Shown: positions 6,492-14,438 of the stretch, piece by piece
Position numbering within the stretch: position 1 is the first letter of the stretch
Layout: each line of letters opens with the position of its first letter
DNA from: Candidatus Wallbacteria bacterium
Lineage (GTDB): Bacteria; Muiribacteriota; JAQTZZ01
Assembly (NCBI GenBank): GCA_028687545.1
Contig: JAQTZZ010000021.1
Span: 44,241 to 64,451, forward strand
Direction of reading: 5' to 3'
DNA length: 20,211 bases
Translations under genes and position numbers: made by a program
Notes under the pieces: generated by a model
What the model was told of the DNA's origin: nothing
Databases searched by the model: none
What the model saw: only the letters and a program-made list of their open reading frames with translations

Positions 6492-7547
6492 TTATTGTTC
6501 CTTCAGCTCTCGAAAAATCCTTTTTATTAGATTTTCATTCTGAATCGCCCTTTTTCTGAATCGTTCAAGAGCTGAATCTATCTTTTTTGAGTATTCCTCT
6601 GGAGTCTCAAGCATTTTTTCCAGGGCAGGAATCAGTTCCGGATTTGAGAGCGTGTACACAGGAAAATCAGCCTCAGCTGCAAATGCTCTGATCTTCGGGT
6701 CCAGGCTGATCCCGATGAAAGGGATCCTATACAGTGTTGCAACAATCAGGCTGTGAAGCCTCATTCCAAGCACGATCCCTCCCTGTCTGCAATGCGGGTG
6801 AAATTCATAGGGACTTTTATTCAAAACCACAAAATCAGTGACAATGTTGTGATGCCGGAATTTTTTTTTCAGGGTTACTGTATCTTCAGGAGCAAGGGAC
6901 AGTGCTGTAACTGCGACATTTTTCCCGGAAAGATATCTGACGACAGCGGAAAATCCCAAGTCATCTGCATCTGAACTGAAGGATCTGACATTCAGAAAAA
7001 CCTTTGCCGCACTTGTGCCGGCAAGTTCCAGTCCGGTTGCAGAAGAATTGAACAGAAGATCGGACGAGAGTGTGGCTTGAATCCTGAAGGAATTAAGAAA
7101 GTTTTTACTTTCTCTGTCTCTCACTGTAATCGGGAGCCCGTAAAGAGTAATCAAGGCAGCAATCTTCTGGAAAAAACCTGTGATCGGTACCAATCCGACT
7201 CCCAGCAGTATTACTCTTTTCCTCAGCAGTCTGGCCAGCCAGACCAGAGCGAGATAGTAAAAAAGGGAGCGATTGCTGGTCTGATTCTGAAAAATACCGC
7301 CTCCCCCAAAAACAATCAGCCGTGATTTTCGAATCGCCTTCAGAACTTTGAAAAAATTGAATCTGGGCACGCTTTGCAACCCTTCGCGGGATTGATTGTC
7401 CAGTACGGAAATGTCCGGTTCCAGGCCATACTCCAGACCGGATTTTTCAAGCAGGACTCTGGTTGTTTCCAGCAGAGCCTCGTCCCCGAAGTTGTCGAAT
7501 CCATAATATCCGGCCAGTAAGACACGCAGCTTCTTTTTAGAGCCCAT
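6492..7547 (-). CDS. csaB: Polysaccharide pyruvyl transferase, CsaB type
   Basis: CsaB adds a ketal-linked pyruvate to secondary cell wall polysaccharide, which lets S-layer-homology proteins anchor at the surface. The N-terminal GYYGFDNFGDEALL (residues 13-26), the GGGGIFQNQTSNRSLFYY segment (from 81) and the C-terminal GMRLHSLIVATLYRIPFIGISLDPKI are the family landmarks. The last contains the conserved His and an Asp after the GIS motif. The length of 351 residues is usual. It is the last gene of the minus-strand run and overlaps the preceding helicase gene by 11 bases, so it is probably translationally coupled to it. Pyruvylation suggests S-layer-type anchoring in this organism, but no SLH-domain protein is in view. 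Confidence 0.88.
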   Translation of the reverse strand: MGSKKKLRVLLAGYYGFDNFGDEALLETTRVLLEKSGLEYGLEPDISVLDNQSREGLQSVPRFNFFKVLKAIRKSRLIVFGGGGIFQNQTSNRSLFYYLALVWLARLLRKRVILLGVGLVPITGFFQKIAALITLYGLPITVRDRESKNFLNSFRIQATLSSDLLFNSSATGLELAGTSAAKVFLNVRSFSSDADDLGFSAVVRYLSGKNVAVTALSLAPEDTVTLKKKFRHHNIVTDFVVLNKSPYEFHPHCRQGGIVLGMRLHSLIVATLYRIPFIGISLDPKIRAFAAEADFPVYTLSNPELIPALEKMLETPEEYSKKIDSALERFRKRAIQNENLIKRIFRELKEQ

Positions 7548-9471
7548 TAAAAAACTCCCTGACAGTGGCCAGCGAATCCGTGATTCTCATCTTGGGCAGC
7601 GAATCACGGATGATCCTGCCGTAGGATTTTTTCTGGAATCTGTTGTCCATGATCGCCAGCACTCCCCGGTCGGTCGCAGTACGGATCAGTCTGCCGAATC
7701 CCTGCCTCAGCTTGAGGATGGCTTCAGGCAGGGATAACACCTTGAACGGGTTTTCTCCGGCAGCAGACACGATCTCATTTCTCCGCTTCTGGAGCGGATC
7801 ATCAGGAACCGCAAAAGGTAATCTCATCACTACCACCAGTGAAAGATCATCGCCTGGAACGTCCACACCTTCCCAGAAACTGTCGGTGGCGAAAAGCACC
7901 GGTTTTTCGAGCCGCTTGAATTCATCCAGCACCAGCGACCGGGAAAGTTCACCCTGACGCATTGGTGAAAATCCTTTGATCTTCAGTGAATCCGCAAGAT
8001 GTTCCCAGAATCTATCCAGCATGGAGTATGATGTAAAGAGAAGAAATGCCCGTCCCTGGCTGGATTCCAGCAGTTCTTCGAGTGCCAGGCCCGCTTCAGG
8101 CAGAAAATCTGCGCTTTCCACATCAGGTAACGATTTTGAGGCATAAAGGAGCGCCTGGGACTCAAAATCAAACGGCGAATCAAGGCCAAGTCCGGTAGCG
8201 TCCGGAATACCCAGGTTTTTCTTCAGATAGCTGAAATCACCCTCCACTCCAAGAGTGGCACTTGTCAAAACGCAAGCACGCTCACCTGAAAACAACTCGC
8301 TGAAAAGAAGCTCGGCCACTGAACTTCTTGTAGCATTGAGCTGCAGTGAGTTCTCATTCTTCTCCAGATAAAAAACATGCTCTTCAGCATCAAAATTGAG
8401 AAAAATCCCTACAGAGTCGATAAAGTTGCCAAAAAAATCCATGAATTCAGGATTTTCCAGTCTCAATGCTCCATCGCGGATTAGATTGAGAGCCTTTTCC
8501 CTGATGATCACAAGAGAGTTGAAAAGATCGTCCAGCCTGTCAGGCCTGAGCGAATCAAGAGTAACTTCAGTCCTCCTGTCGCGGTTTATCTGCAGCAGCG
8601 AGAAATACTCCTGTGCTTTCTTTTCTGTCTCCCTGATCATGGTACTGAGGCTGAAATGTTTAGGAGTCGTAGGAGCGGACTTTCCCAGGGTCACCTGTTT
8701 ATGGAGATGCCCGAGGATTTTCTGGAATCTCTTCTGATTCAACCTGACTGTGTAATAGTCAGTAGCCACTCTGATCAGATGGTGCGCTTCATCAAAGATC
8801 AGCAAAGGATAGCATTCTTCTACGCCGGAAATCCGATTCAGTAATTCGTTGAAAAAAAGGGCATGATTGGTAACAATCAGCTCAGATTCAGAAATTTTTT
8901 TCCTGACATTATGAAAGTGGCAGCTTTTAATGAAAGGGCACTTACCCCTCAGGCAGGTTTCAGTGTCTGAAGACAATTCCTGCCAGAGAACCGCAGGTAC
9001 AGGGAAAGGGATTTCTTCCTTGTCTCCCGCACCCAGTGCGACGATCCGTTCATAAAGTGCCAGGCTTTTCTTCACTTCTTTCTGATTAAAAAGAGTGACT
9101 TCCAGCCCATTCTTCCCGATCTCTTCGACTTTCTTCCTGCAGACATAGTTGTTCCTGCCTTTAAGGAGCAAAGCCTTGATCCTGCGCTGAAGTATGGCTT
9201 CGATCTGCGGAATGTCTTTTTTAAGCAGCTGATTCTGAAGATTGATGGTATGGGTGGAGACTATCACCGGTAACCTGCCAGAGCAGAGGGCGGGGAACAG
9301 ATAGGCAAGGCTTTTACCTGTGCCGGGACCGGCTTCGACAAGCAGCAGTTTCTGATTGCAGATGGCTTCTTCAACTGCTGCCGCCATTGTCTGCTGCTGT
9401 TCACGATATTCAAATCCGGGTAATTTCTGCGAAAGAAGGCCGTCCAGTGAAAAGATCTCTCCGGAAAGCAT
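7537..9471 (-). CDS. dinG: DinG/XPD-family ATP-dependent DNA helicase
   Basis: This is a superfamily 2 helicase that unwinds DNA 5' to 3' and may resolve R-loops or damage intermediates. Walker A is EAGPGTGKS (46-54) and the DEAH box is FDEAHHL (227-230). Four cysteines between them (111, 173, 178, 184; the CLRGKCPFIKSC pattern) fit the Fe-S cluster of the DinG/XPD group. C-terminal motifs are RAFLLFTSYSML, FWEGVDVPGDDL, MRLPFAVPDDP and QGFGRLIRT. The length of 644 residues matches the YoaA/DinG subgroup without an N-terminal exonuclease. The start codon overlaps the carD stop by one base, and the 3' end overlaps csaB by 11. dinG is used in the broad family sense. Confidence 0.9.
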   Translation of the reverse strand: MLSGEIFSLDGLLSQKLPGFEYREQQQTMAAAVEEAICNQKLLLVEAGPGTGKSLAYLFPALCSGRLPVIVSTHTINLQNQLLKKDIPQIEAILQRRIKALLLKGRNNYVCRKKVEEIGKNGLEVTLFNQKEVKKSLALYERIVALGAGDKEEIPFPVPAVLWQELSSDTETCLRGKCPFIKSCHFHNVRKKISESELIVTNHALFFNELLNRISGVEECYPLLIFDEAHHLIRVATDYYTVRLNQKRFQKILGHLHKQVTLGKSAPTTPKHFSLSTMIRETEKKAQEYFSLLQINRDRRTEVTLDSLRPDRLDDLFNSLVIIREKALNLIRDGALRLENPEFMDFFGNFIDSVGIFLNFDAEEHVFYLEKNENSLQLNATRSSVAELLFSELFSGERACVLTSATLGVEGDFSYLKKNLGIPDATGLGLDSPFDFESQALLYASKSLPDVESADFLPEAGLALEELLESSQGRAFLLFTSYSMLDRFWEHLADSLKIKGFSPMRQGELSRSLVLDEFKRLEKPVLFATDSFWEGVDVPGDDLSLVVVMRLPFAVPDDPLQKRRNEIVSAAGENPFKVLSLPEAILKLRQGFGRLIRTATDRGVLAIMDNRFQKKSYGRIIRDSLPKMRITDSLATVREFFNGL

Positions 9472-9989
9472 CAGGCTGTGGGTTCACTGTCCAGCACGAA
9501 CTCGAGCATGATCCTGATCTCAATGCTGTCCAGGTTGAGTACATGAGAAATCTCTGAAACAACTAAATTCAATGCCTTGTCATACAAATCATCATCAGTC
9601 TTGGAAAGGTGACGTTTTTTGCGTCGTTCGGCCAGATACTTAAGAATTCTGCAGACTGAAATGATATCGCCGCTCTGCACCATCTTTAGGTTTTTCTGAT
9701 ACTGGGCACCCCAGTTGGTCATCACAGTGCCGAAATCCTGAGGAGATTCCTGGATTGTCTGGAAAATTTTGATGATCTCTTCAGAATTGATGGCTTTTCT
9801 CACTCCCAGAATCTGAATCCTGTCGACCGGGATCATCACTTCAGACAGGCGTTCGAAAAGAGGCTTCAGCACATAGTATTTTTTCCGCTCACCGAGTATT
9901 TCCTGTTCCTTGATTTCCTTGACAAGCACAATCCCGTGGACGGGATGCACTATCACTTCATTGACCTTGAAAGGCAGTTTAACCGTCAT
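9471..9989 (-). CDS. carD: CarD-family transcriptional regulator
   Basis: CarD/CdnL proteins bind the RNA polymerase beta subunit and stabilise the open promoter complex. Residues 7-62 form the RNA-polymerase-interacting domain shared with TRCF (EVIVHPVHGIVLVKEI, YYVLKP, MIPVDRI). The helical C-terminal domain carries the tryptophan that wedges into the -10 region in studied homologues (Trp93 in TNWGAQYQKNLKMVQSGD). It also has the usual ILKYLAERRKKRHLSKTDD helix. The length of 172 residues is normal. The gene overlaps the upstream EIIA gene by 4 bases (ATGA) and the downstream helicase by 1, implying coupled translation. I cannot tell from sequence whether it acts globally or on specific promoters. 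Confidence 0.92.
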   Translation of the reverse strand: MTVKLPFKVNEVIVHPVHGIVLVKEIKEQEILGERKKYYVLKPLFERLSEVMIPVDRIQILGVRKAINSEEIIKIFQTIQESPQDFGTVMTNWGAQYQKNLKMVQSGDIISVCRILKYLAERRKKRHLSKTDDDLYDKALNLVVSEISHVLNLDSIEIRIMLEFVLDSEPTA

Positions 9990-10438
9990 TCCTTGTCACC
10001 ACTGATAATCCTGATGATCTCTTCCTTAGTCTTAGCGTCCAGGATCTTCTTTCTGAAGTTTGCTTCTTTCAGCAATTTTGACAGCTTGGCCATGGTTTCG
10101 AGATATTCTTCATCGTGTTCGAGCGGAGCGCCGAGTATGAAGAAGAGATGGACAGGTCTGTCGTCAAGAGACTTGAAATCCAGGCCTTTTCTGGAGCGGG
10201 CGAAAGCCATCACAAATTCATCCACAGCATTGGATCTGGCATGCGGAATGGCAATGCCGGAGCCGATCCCTGTGGTAATCTTGGCTTCCCTGTCGAAAAT
10301 CGCCCTGGTGAATTCTTCCTGATTGGTGATCTCACCGGATTTAACTGTTAATGCGATCAATTCCTTCAGAATCTCGTCTTTCTTGGTAGACGACAGTTCC
10401 AGCTTAACGGTATCATCATTCAGCCAATTGCAGCTCAT
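9986..10438 (-). CDS. PTS EIIA-like (fructose/nitrogen type) phosphoacceptor protein
   Basis: This is a single-domain EIIA of the mannitol/fructose/Ntr type, 150 residues. The phosphorylatable histidine is His66 in GSGIAIPHARS, the family's active-site motif. The RPVHLFFILGAP and AKLSKLLKEANFRKKIL segments are also typical. In the sugar PTS this domain passes phosphate from HPr to EIIB. As a lone domain it more often regulates (PtsN-like). No PTS permease, EI or HPr gene is nearby, so a regulatory role is the better inference. Its 4-base overlap with carD suggests the two proteins are made in step. The start overlaps the lepB stop (TAATG). Confidence 0.85.
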   Translation of the reverse strand: MSCNWLNDDTVKLELSSTKKDEILKELIALTVKSGEITNQEEFTRAIFDREAKITTGIGSGIAIPHARSNAVDEFVMAFARSRKGLDFKSLDDRPVHLFFILGAPLEHDEEYLETMAKLSKLLKEANFRKKILDAKTKEEIIRIISGDKE

Positions 10439-11085
10439 TATCCCTCCAAAGAGAAGTGCTTGACCATGCGGATGCGCTTCAAGGGCCAGTAAATCAGCAA
10501 TGCCTTTCCCTTAACATTACCTATCGGCAGAAATCCCCAGAAGCGGCTGTCATCGCTGTTGTTGCGGTTGTCTCCCATCATGAAGAGCTTGCCTTCAGGT
10601 ACCTGCAGCAACTCAGGAAAATCCCTGTCCATTTCTTCACGCAGATAGGGTTCTTCCATCGGCTTACCATTGAGGTACAAGCGATGGTTCAAGATTTGTA
10701 TCTTGTCTCCTGGCAGGCCGATGCAGCGCTTGATGAAATCACGGTTGTCCAGGGGATACTTGAAAATGAGAATGTCCCCTCTTTTGATGGGATGAAACCA
10801 GAAAGCGGCCTTGTTAGCCAGCAGTTTGTCGGATTCCATAAAGGTGTTTCTCATTGAAGCCGAGGGGATGTAATAGGCCTGAACCACAGTAGCTCTGATG
10901 GCGAAGGCTACAATAAGTGCTGAAAAGATCACATCGAATCCGGAGCTGATACGATCTGCAACGCTTTCCCGTCTGTCCCTGACATCCTGGTGCTGACTTG
11001 GATCAAGCAGCAGCCAGAGAAGAAAATTTCTACTTAAAATCCTGGGCAAAGAAACAAACCACAGAACTTTTTCTTTTAGTATCAT
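10438..11085 (-). CDS. lepB: Signal peptidase I
   Basis: This enzyme removes signal peptides from exported proteins at the outer face of the cytoplasmic membrane. The transmembrane helix (about 49-70) leads directly into YYIPSASM, where Ser77 is the catalytic nucleophile. The general-base lysine is Lys119 in DFIKRCIGLPGD. The family box GDNRNNSDDSRFWGFLP and the C-terminal GKALLIYWP are present. At 215 residues it is a standard short form. About 48 residues precede the membrane helix and include a weakly hydrophobic stretch (NFLLWLLL). The ATG lies in one arm of a small inverted repeat. The stop overlaps the EIIA start. Confidence 0.93.
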   Translation of the reverse strand: MILKEKVLWFVSLPRILSRNFLLWLLLDPSQHQDVRDRRESVADRISSGFDVIFSALIVAFAIRATVVQAYYIPSASMRNTFMESDKLLANKAAFWFHPIKRGDILIFKYPLDNRDFIKRCIGLPGDKIQILNHRLYLNGKPMEEPYLREEMDRDFPELLQVPEGKLFMMGDNRNNSDDSRFWGFLPIGNVKGKALLIYWPLKRIRMVKHFSLEG

Positions 11086-11102
11086 AGTTTAAAAATGATA
11101 CT
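11078..11102 (-). promoter_or_regulatory. Inverted repeat covering the lepB start codon
   Basis: Two perfect 8-base arms, AGTATCAT and ATGATACT (11078-11085 and 11095-11102 on the plus strand), flank a 9-base spacer. The first arm contains the lepB ATG, and a GGGAG ribosome-like site (11101-11105) touches the outer arm. In RNA the hairpin would hide the start codon; in DNA it would look like an operator. Which applies is unknown. Confidence 0.4.
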
Positions 11103-11143
11103 CCCTACAGGTCGCTTTTGCAAATGCACCAGGTTTCCCGGGA

Positions 11144-11461
11144 TTATCGCATTTCTCTGAGTTCAAGTTTTTCCCCTCTGGAAATGCCGTTCCTGGAAAT
11201 AGTTCCCACAGGGCATTCCAGGACCTGGCAGGATTTTTTCACTAACCGGGATAATCGCCAGGGTTTCAGGGATTCCACGGTCTCCAGAATCTCCATGTCT
11301 TGATTTAAAAAAATAAGATCAAGTGGAAACTGCATGAAGAACATGTGTACCATATTGCACGGTGACAATAAGAGCCCTTCGCCCTGATCAAGTCCGGATC
11401 TTCCCATCAAACCTTTGAATCTGAGCCAGAATCCGTCCGCCACAGTCACCTGCGGCAGCAC
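11144..11461 (-). CDS. DUF192 family protein
   Basis: DUF192 is a small widespread domain of unknown function. Recognisable parts are ADGFWLRFKGLMGR near the N-terminus, the central MVHMFFMQFPLDLIFLNQDMEI, and the C-terminal VLECPVGTISRNGISRGEKLEL, each collinear with the family. The predicted start is GTG 11461, 33 bases after metK. The frame stays open upstream as far as the metK stop (…CQNRLVLPQVTVADG) but offers no ATG, and the ribosome site is weak, so the first residues are uncertain. Unlike many homologues it lacks a signal peptide. It sits between metK and lepB on the same strand. Confidence 0.8.
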   Translation of the reverse strand: MLPQVTVADGFWLRFKGLMGRSGLDQGEGLLLSPCNMVHMFFMQFPLDLIFLNQDMEILETVESLKPWRLSRLVKKSCQVLECPVGTISRNGISRGEKLELREMR

Positions 11462-11493
11462 CAGCCGGTTTTGGCAGAAAACGGATACGATTT

Positions 11494-12690
11494 TTATTTT
11501 TTAATCCCTGCGTCTTCTCTGAGAACATCCACCATATCCGTATGCTCCCAGGTCAGGTCCAGTTCCTTCCTGCCGAAATGTCCGTATGCAGCGATCTGCT
11601 TGTAGATCGGCCTGCGCAGATTGAGGTAATTGATAATCGCCGCCGGTCTGAGGTCGAAATGCTTGCGAATCAGTTCTACAATTTTATCATCTGCGATTTT
11701 ACCAGTGCCAAAGGTTTCGACATGGATCGAGAGCGGATGTGCCACGCCGATCACATAAGCCAGCTCAATCTCGCATTTTTCTGCAATGCCGGATGCCACA
11801 ATGTTCTTGGCCACATAACGGGCTGCATAAGCCGCTGAGCGGTCGACTTTGGTCGGATCCTTGCCTGAAAAAGCTCCGCCGCCATGCCTGGCCCAGCCGC
11901 CGTATGTGTCTACAATGATCTTCCTGCCTGTAAGACCGGAATCGCCGTGCGGTCCGCCGATCACGAACCTGCCGGTTCGGTTCACATGATAAACCGTATC
12001 TTTCTTAAGAAACTCATGAGGAATCACCTTCTTGATGACTTCTTCGATGATCGCTTCACGCAGGTCAGAGTCTTCCACATCGGGATGATGCTGGGCGGCG
12101 ATTACCACATTGGTAGCTTTGTAAGGCTTGTCGTCTTTATATTCAAGAGTGATCTGGGCTTTGCCGTCTGGTCTTAGAAACTGCAGGATTCCCTTTTTCC
12201 TGACTTCAGCCAGCCTCTTGGTAAGCTTATGTGCATAATATATCGGGGCAGGCATGAAATCCGGAGTATCCTTGCAGGCGTATCCGAACATCATCCCCTG
12301 GTCGCCGGCTCCGATGGCTTCAAAGTTGTCTTTTTTCTGGCCTTCGCGGGCTTCCAGCGAGGCATTCACTCCCTGCGCAATATCCGGAGACTGTTCTCCA
12401 AGGCAGACGATCACAGCACAGGTCTTATGGTCAAATCCGTAATCTGCGTTTGTGTAACCGATTTCCTCCACAACGCCCCTTACAAGTTTGGGAATTTCCA
12501 CATAGCAGCTGGTCGTGATTTCCCCGGCGATTACAGCCATACCTGTTGTCACCAGAGTTTCACACGCCACGCGTCCCATCGGATCTTTTTCCATGATGGA
12601 GTCCAGAATGGCGTCTGAAATCTGATCCGCCATCTTGTCCGGATGTCCTTCTGTCACAGACTCTGAAGTGAAGACAAAGTTTTTGGGCAT
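11494..12690 (-). CDS. metK: S-adenosylmethionine synthase
   Basis: MetK makes S-adenosylmethionine from methionine and ATP in the cytoplasm. The protein is a full-length 398-residue match to the family: SVTEGHPDK at 11-19 (ATP/Mg site), [12 protein letters not shown], the [13 protein letters not shown] loop, and the [19 protein letters not shown] phosphate-binding stretch. A strong ribosome site GGAGG (12696-12700) lies 5 bases before the ATG. It is first in the minus-strand run and has its own near-consensus promoter and a structured leader, so regulation by SAM or methionine supply is plausible but not shown. Confidence 0.98.
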   Translation of the reverse strand: MPKNFVFTSESVTEGHPDKMADQISDAILDSIMEKDPMGRVACETLVTTGMAVIAGEITTSCYVEIPKLVRGVVEEIGYTNADYGFDHKTCAVIVCLGEQSPDIAQGVNASLEAREGQKKDNFEAIGAGDQGMMFGYACKDTPDFMPAPIYYAHKLTKRLAEVRKKGILQFLRPDGKAQITLEYKDDKPYKATNVVIAAQHHPDVEDSDLREAIIEEVIKKVIPHEFLKKDTVYHVNRTGRFVIGGPHGDSGLTGRKIIVDTYGGWARHGGGAFSGKDPTKVDRSAAYAARYVAKNIVASGIAEKCEIELAYVIGVAHPLSIHVETFGTGKIADDKIVELIRKHFDLRPAAIINYLNLRRPIYKQIAAYGHFGRKELDLTWEHTDMVDVLREDAGIKK

Positions 12691-12695
12691 TATTA

Positions 12696-12780
12696 CCTCC
12701 GGGAAAATAGTCTTTTAGCTGGGCGCTGGCAGAATTTATCAGCACCCTGAGCCTTAAATCTTAAGATAAGAGGCTCAACG
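12696..12780 (-). promoter_or_regulatory. Structured 5' leader of metK (candidate cis-regulatory RNA)
   Basis: The leader runs about 90 nt from the predicted start (about 12780) to the ATG. It contains two perfect hairpins with no base between them. The first is TGAGCC / GGCTCA (12772-12777 and 12748-12753, 18-nt loop). The second is GGGTGCTG / CAGCGCCC (12740-12747 and 12721-12728, 11-nt loop). AGCTAAAAGACT and the GGAGG ribosome site follow. The GCTGATAAAT and AGCTAAAA strings recall SAM-II elements, but the fold does not fit that class. No Rfam family is assigned. Confidence 0.4.
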
Positions 12781-12786
12781 TAGAAA

Positions 12787-12814
12787 AGTATAGCGAATCT
12801 GAAATGATTGTCAA
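12787..12814 (-). promoter_or_regulatory. Sigma-70 promoter of metK
   Basis: On the minus strand a perfect TTGACA (12809-12814) and TATACT (12787-12792) are separated by 16 bases. This is the best promoter match in the window and fits high expression of metK and perhaps of the genes behind it. Confidence 0.7.
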
Positions 12815-12830
12815 AATATTTTTTCGGGAA

Positions 12831-14318
12831 TTACTCGTCAGAAAGAGCGTCCGCTTCCTCTGTGTCTAGAATCACTGAAACAGTATCCAGAGCCTCGATC
12901 GTTGAGATTGCCAAAGTCTGGGACAGCGGTAAAAGCACACCTTCGGCTAAAGGATTCAGGTCAGGGATCACCGATTTCAGGTTCGTGTTCAGCTCAATCA
13001 GCTTCATGCCGGCTTCCGGTACATCGATCTTCTCGGTTATGTCCATAGCCCGGGTATTGTTTCTAACTTCAAGCGTCTCATAGTCAGCGGTTTTTCCAAG
13101 TTTTTCCATCCACTCGCTCAGTCCATAATACGGTTCACCGTGGATGACGACCAGTAAAACATCAGTGATTTCTGCAGACAAAAGGTTCTGGTAAGGGTCT
13201 TTCTGGATTGATCTGATGATTGCCAGGTCCGCTTCTTTTCCCGCTTCCAGACTGCCGAGGTATTCCCCGAAACCGAACATCCTGGCCGGATTGATCGTGA
13301 TCATGCGGAACAGGTCTCTGGGCTTGAAATAGTTCTGGAACAGCTCGGTATTGACCTTGGCAGCGCAATGCAGTTCTTCGAGGATATTGTCACTGCCTGT
13401 CACGCTCCAGTCCGGCGCAAGGGCCAGGGTAATACCTGCCTTGTCTGCCTGGTCCGCACGAGTGGCAGTGTTGTATAGTTCAAGATTACTTCTGGGTGAC
13501 CAGACCAGATTCACCCCGGCATCTGCCATTAACTTGAATTCAGCGGGGCCAAAGGCTGTGCCGTGGATAATCACAAGTTCCTTTCGCAGAAGACCAGCGT
13601 CACGCAGGTCATACAATTCCTGGCGCGATGAATCGTCCACCCCTTCACCGGCATGCACCAGATGGCAGGTTTCCCTGCCGCTTTCAAGATTGGCAATAAT
13701 CTTCGGCAGGCGTTTTTTTTCGCGCGGTTCGAGGGGAAAAATGGAAGTCCCTATGGAATCCTGCTTGCAGAGATTATATGACTCCAGATTCCGGACCAGG
13801 GTCTGCACGCCCTTCTGCATGATCGTGCCCTGGACCATGGTGGCTCCTGAAATCATTTCCTTGATTTCACCATATTTCGAGATCATCAGATCGAATTTAT
13901 GGCCCTTGATGATTGCAGCCCGTTTTTTCGAGGAATTTCTGTAGTCCTTCTCATCCTGCCAATCATAACGATTCTTGAAGATCTTTCCCGGTTTCCAGCG
14001 GGGGAGGAAGTTGTACATCAGGTGGTTATGGCTGTCAATGAAACCAGGGTAGATGCAGGCACCGGTATCCAGAACCTGCCGGCCGCCCGGATTCAGGTTT
14101 TCCATCCGCCCTGCCCAGGCTATTTTTCTGCCATTGACTACAACGGCTCCGTTTTCAATTACCTGATCCGGGTTGACAATCTCTCCCCTGAAAATAACTA
14201 CTTCACCAGCCAGGGTTCCGGCATCGAACTTTTCAACTTTTTTCTTTCCTGAAAAAATGTAAAACAGCAGTACTAAAAAAAAGATCAGAATTGTCAGTAA
14301 TCGGAATTTCCGTGACAT
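12831..14318 (-). CDS. Membrane-anchored amidohydrolase-superfamily metal hydrolase
   Basis: The protein is related to the cytosine deaminase / chlorohydrolase / imidazolonepropionase branch of the superfamily. One transmembrane helix (about 6-22, LLTILIFFLVLLFYIF) precedes a GKKK stretch, so it is an N-terminally anchored protein; which side of the membrane the enzyme faces is unclear. Metal-site motifs are in order: DSHNH (His97, His99), VHAGEG (His222), IHGTAF (His252) and APDWSVTGSDN (Asp303). The N- and C-terminal strands give the usual composite sandwich (VVVNGRKIAWAG; GSLEAGKEADLAII). At about 495 residues it is slightly long because of the anchor and a C-terminal tail of about 70 residues. 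The substrate is unknown; a cyclic amide or deaminated base is likely. It lies 140 bases upstream of metK on the same strand, and the promoter between them suggests separate units. Confidence 0.82.
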   Translation of the reverse strand: MSRKFRLLTILIFFLVLLFYIFSGKKKVEKFDAGTLAGEVVIFRGEIVNPDQVIENGAVVVNGRKIAWAGRMENLNPGGRQVLDTGACIYPGFIDSHNHLMYNFLPRWKPGKIFKNRYDWQDEKDYRNSSKKRAAIIKGHKFDLMISKYGEIKEMISGATMVQGTIMQKGVQTLVRNLESYNLCKQDSIGTSIFPLEPREKKRLPKIIANLESGRETCHLVHAGEGVDDSSRQELYDLRDAGLLRKELVIIHGTAFGPAEFKLMADAGVNLVWSPRSNLELYNTATRADQADKAGITLALAPDWSVTGSDNILEELHCAAKVNTELFQNYFKPRDLFRMITINPARMFGFGEYLGSLEAGKEADLAIIRSIQKDPYQNLLSAEITDVLLVVIHGEPYYGLSEWMEKLGKTADYETLEVRNNTRAMDITEKIDVPEAGMKLIELNTNLKSVIPDLNPLAEGVLLPLSQTLAISTIEALDTVSVILDTEEADALSDE

Positions 14319-14366
14319 TCATCCATATTACTCGCGAATCAGGCCAAATACAATCAAGATAGAGAT

Positions 14367-14395
14367 TTGCCGGTTTCTAGTTTTTTTTATATCAT
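14367..14395 (+). promoter_or_regulatory. Possible promoter for the prolyl oligopeptidase gene
   Basis: TTGCCG (14367-14372) and TATCAT (14390-14395) are 17 bases apart in the short divergent gap, with an eight-T run in the spacer. Spacing is ideal and the boxes are moderate matches. The ribosome site GGAG (14430-14433), 5 bases before ATG 14439, follows. Confidence 0.4.
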
Positions 14396-14438
14396 GTGAA
14401 AAAACAATTCAACAGATCAACATGTGATCGGAGATGAG

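Noticed and set aside
12696-12780. SAM-I riboswitch upstream of metK
   Set aside because: The leader contains CTCTTATC, which resembles the 5' end of SAM-I, but the required GGAGGGA and GAA-CCGGCAACC core elements are missing and the helix order differs.
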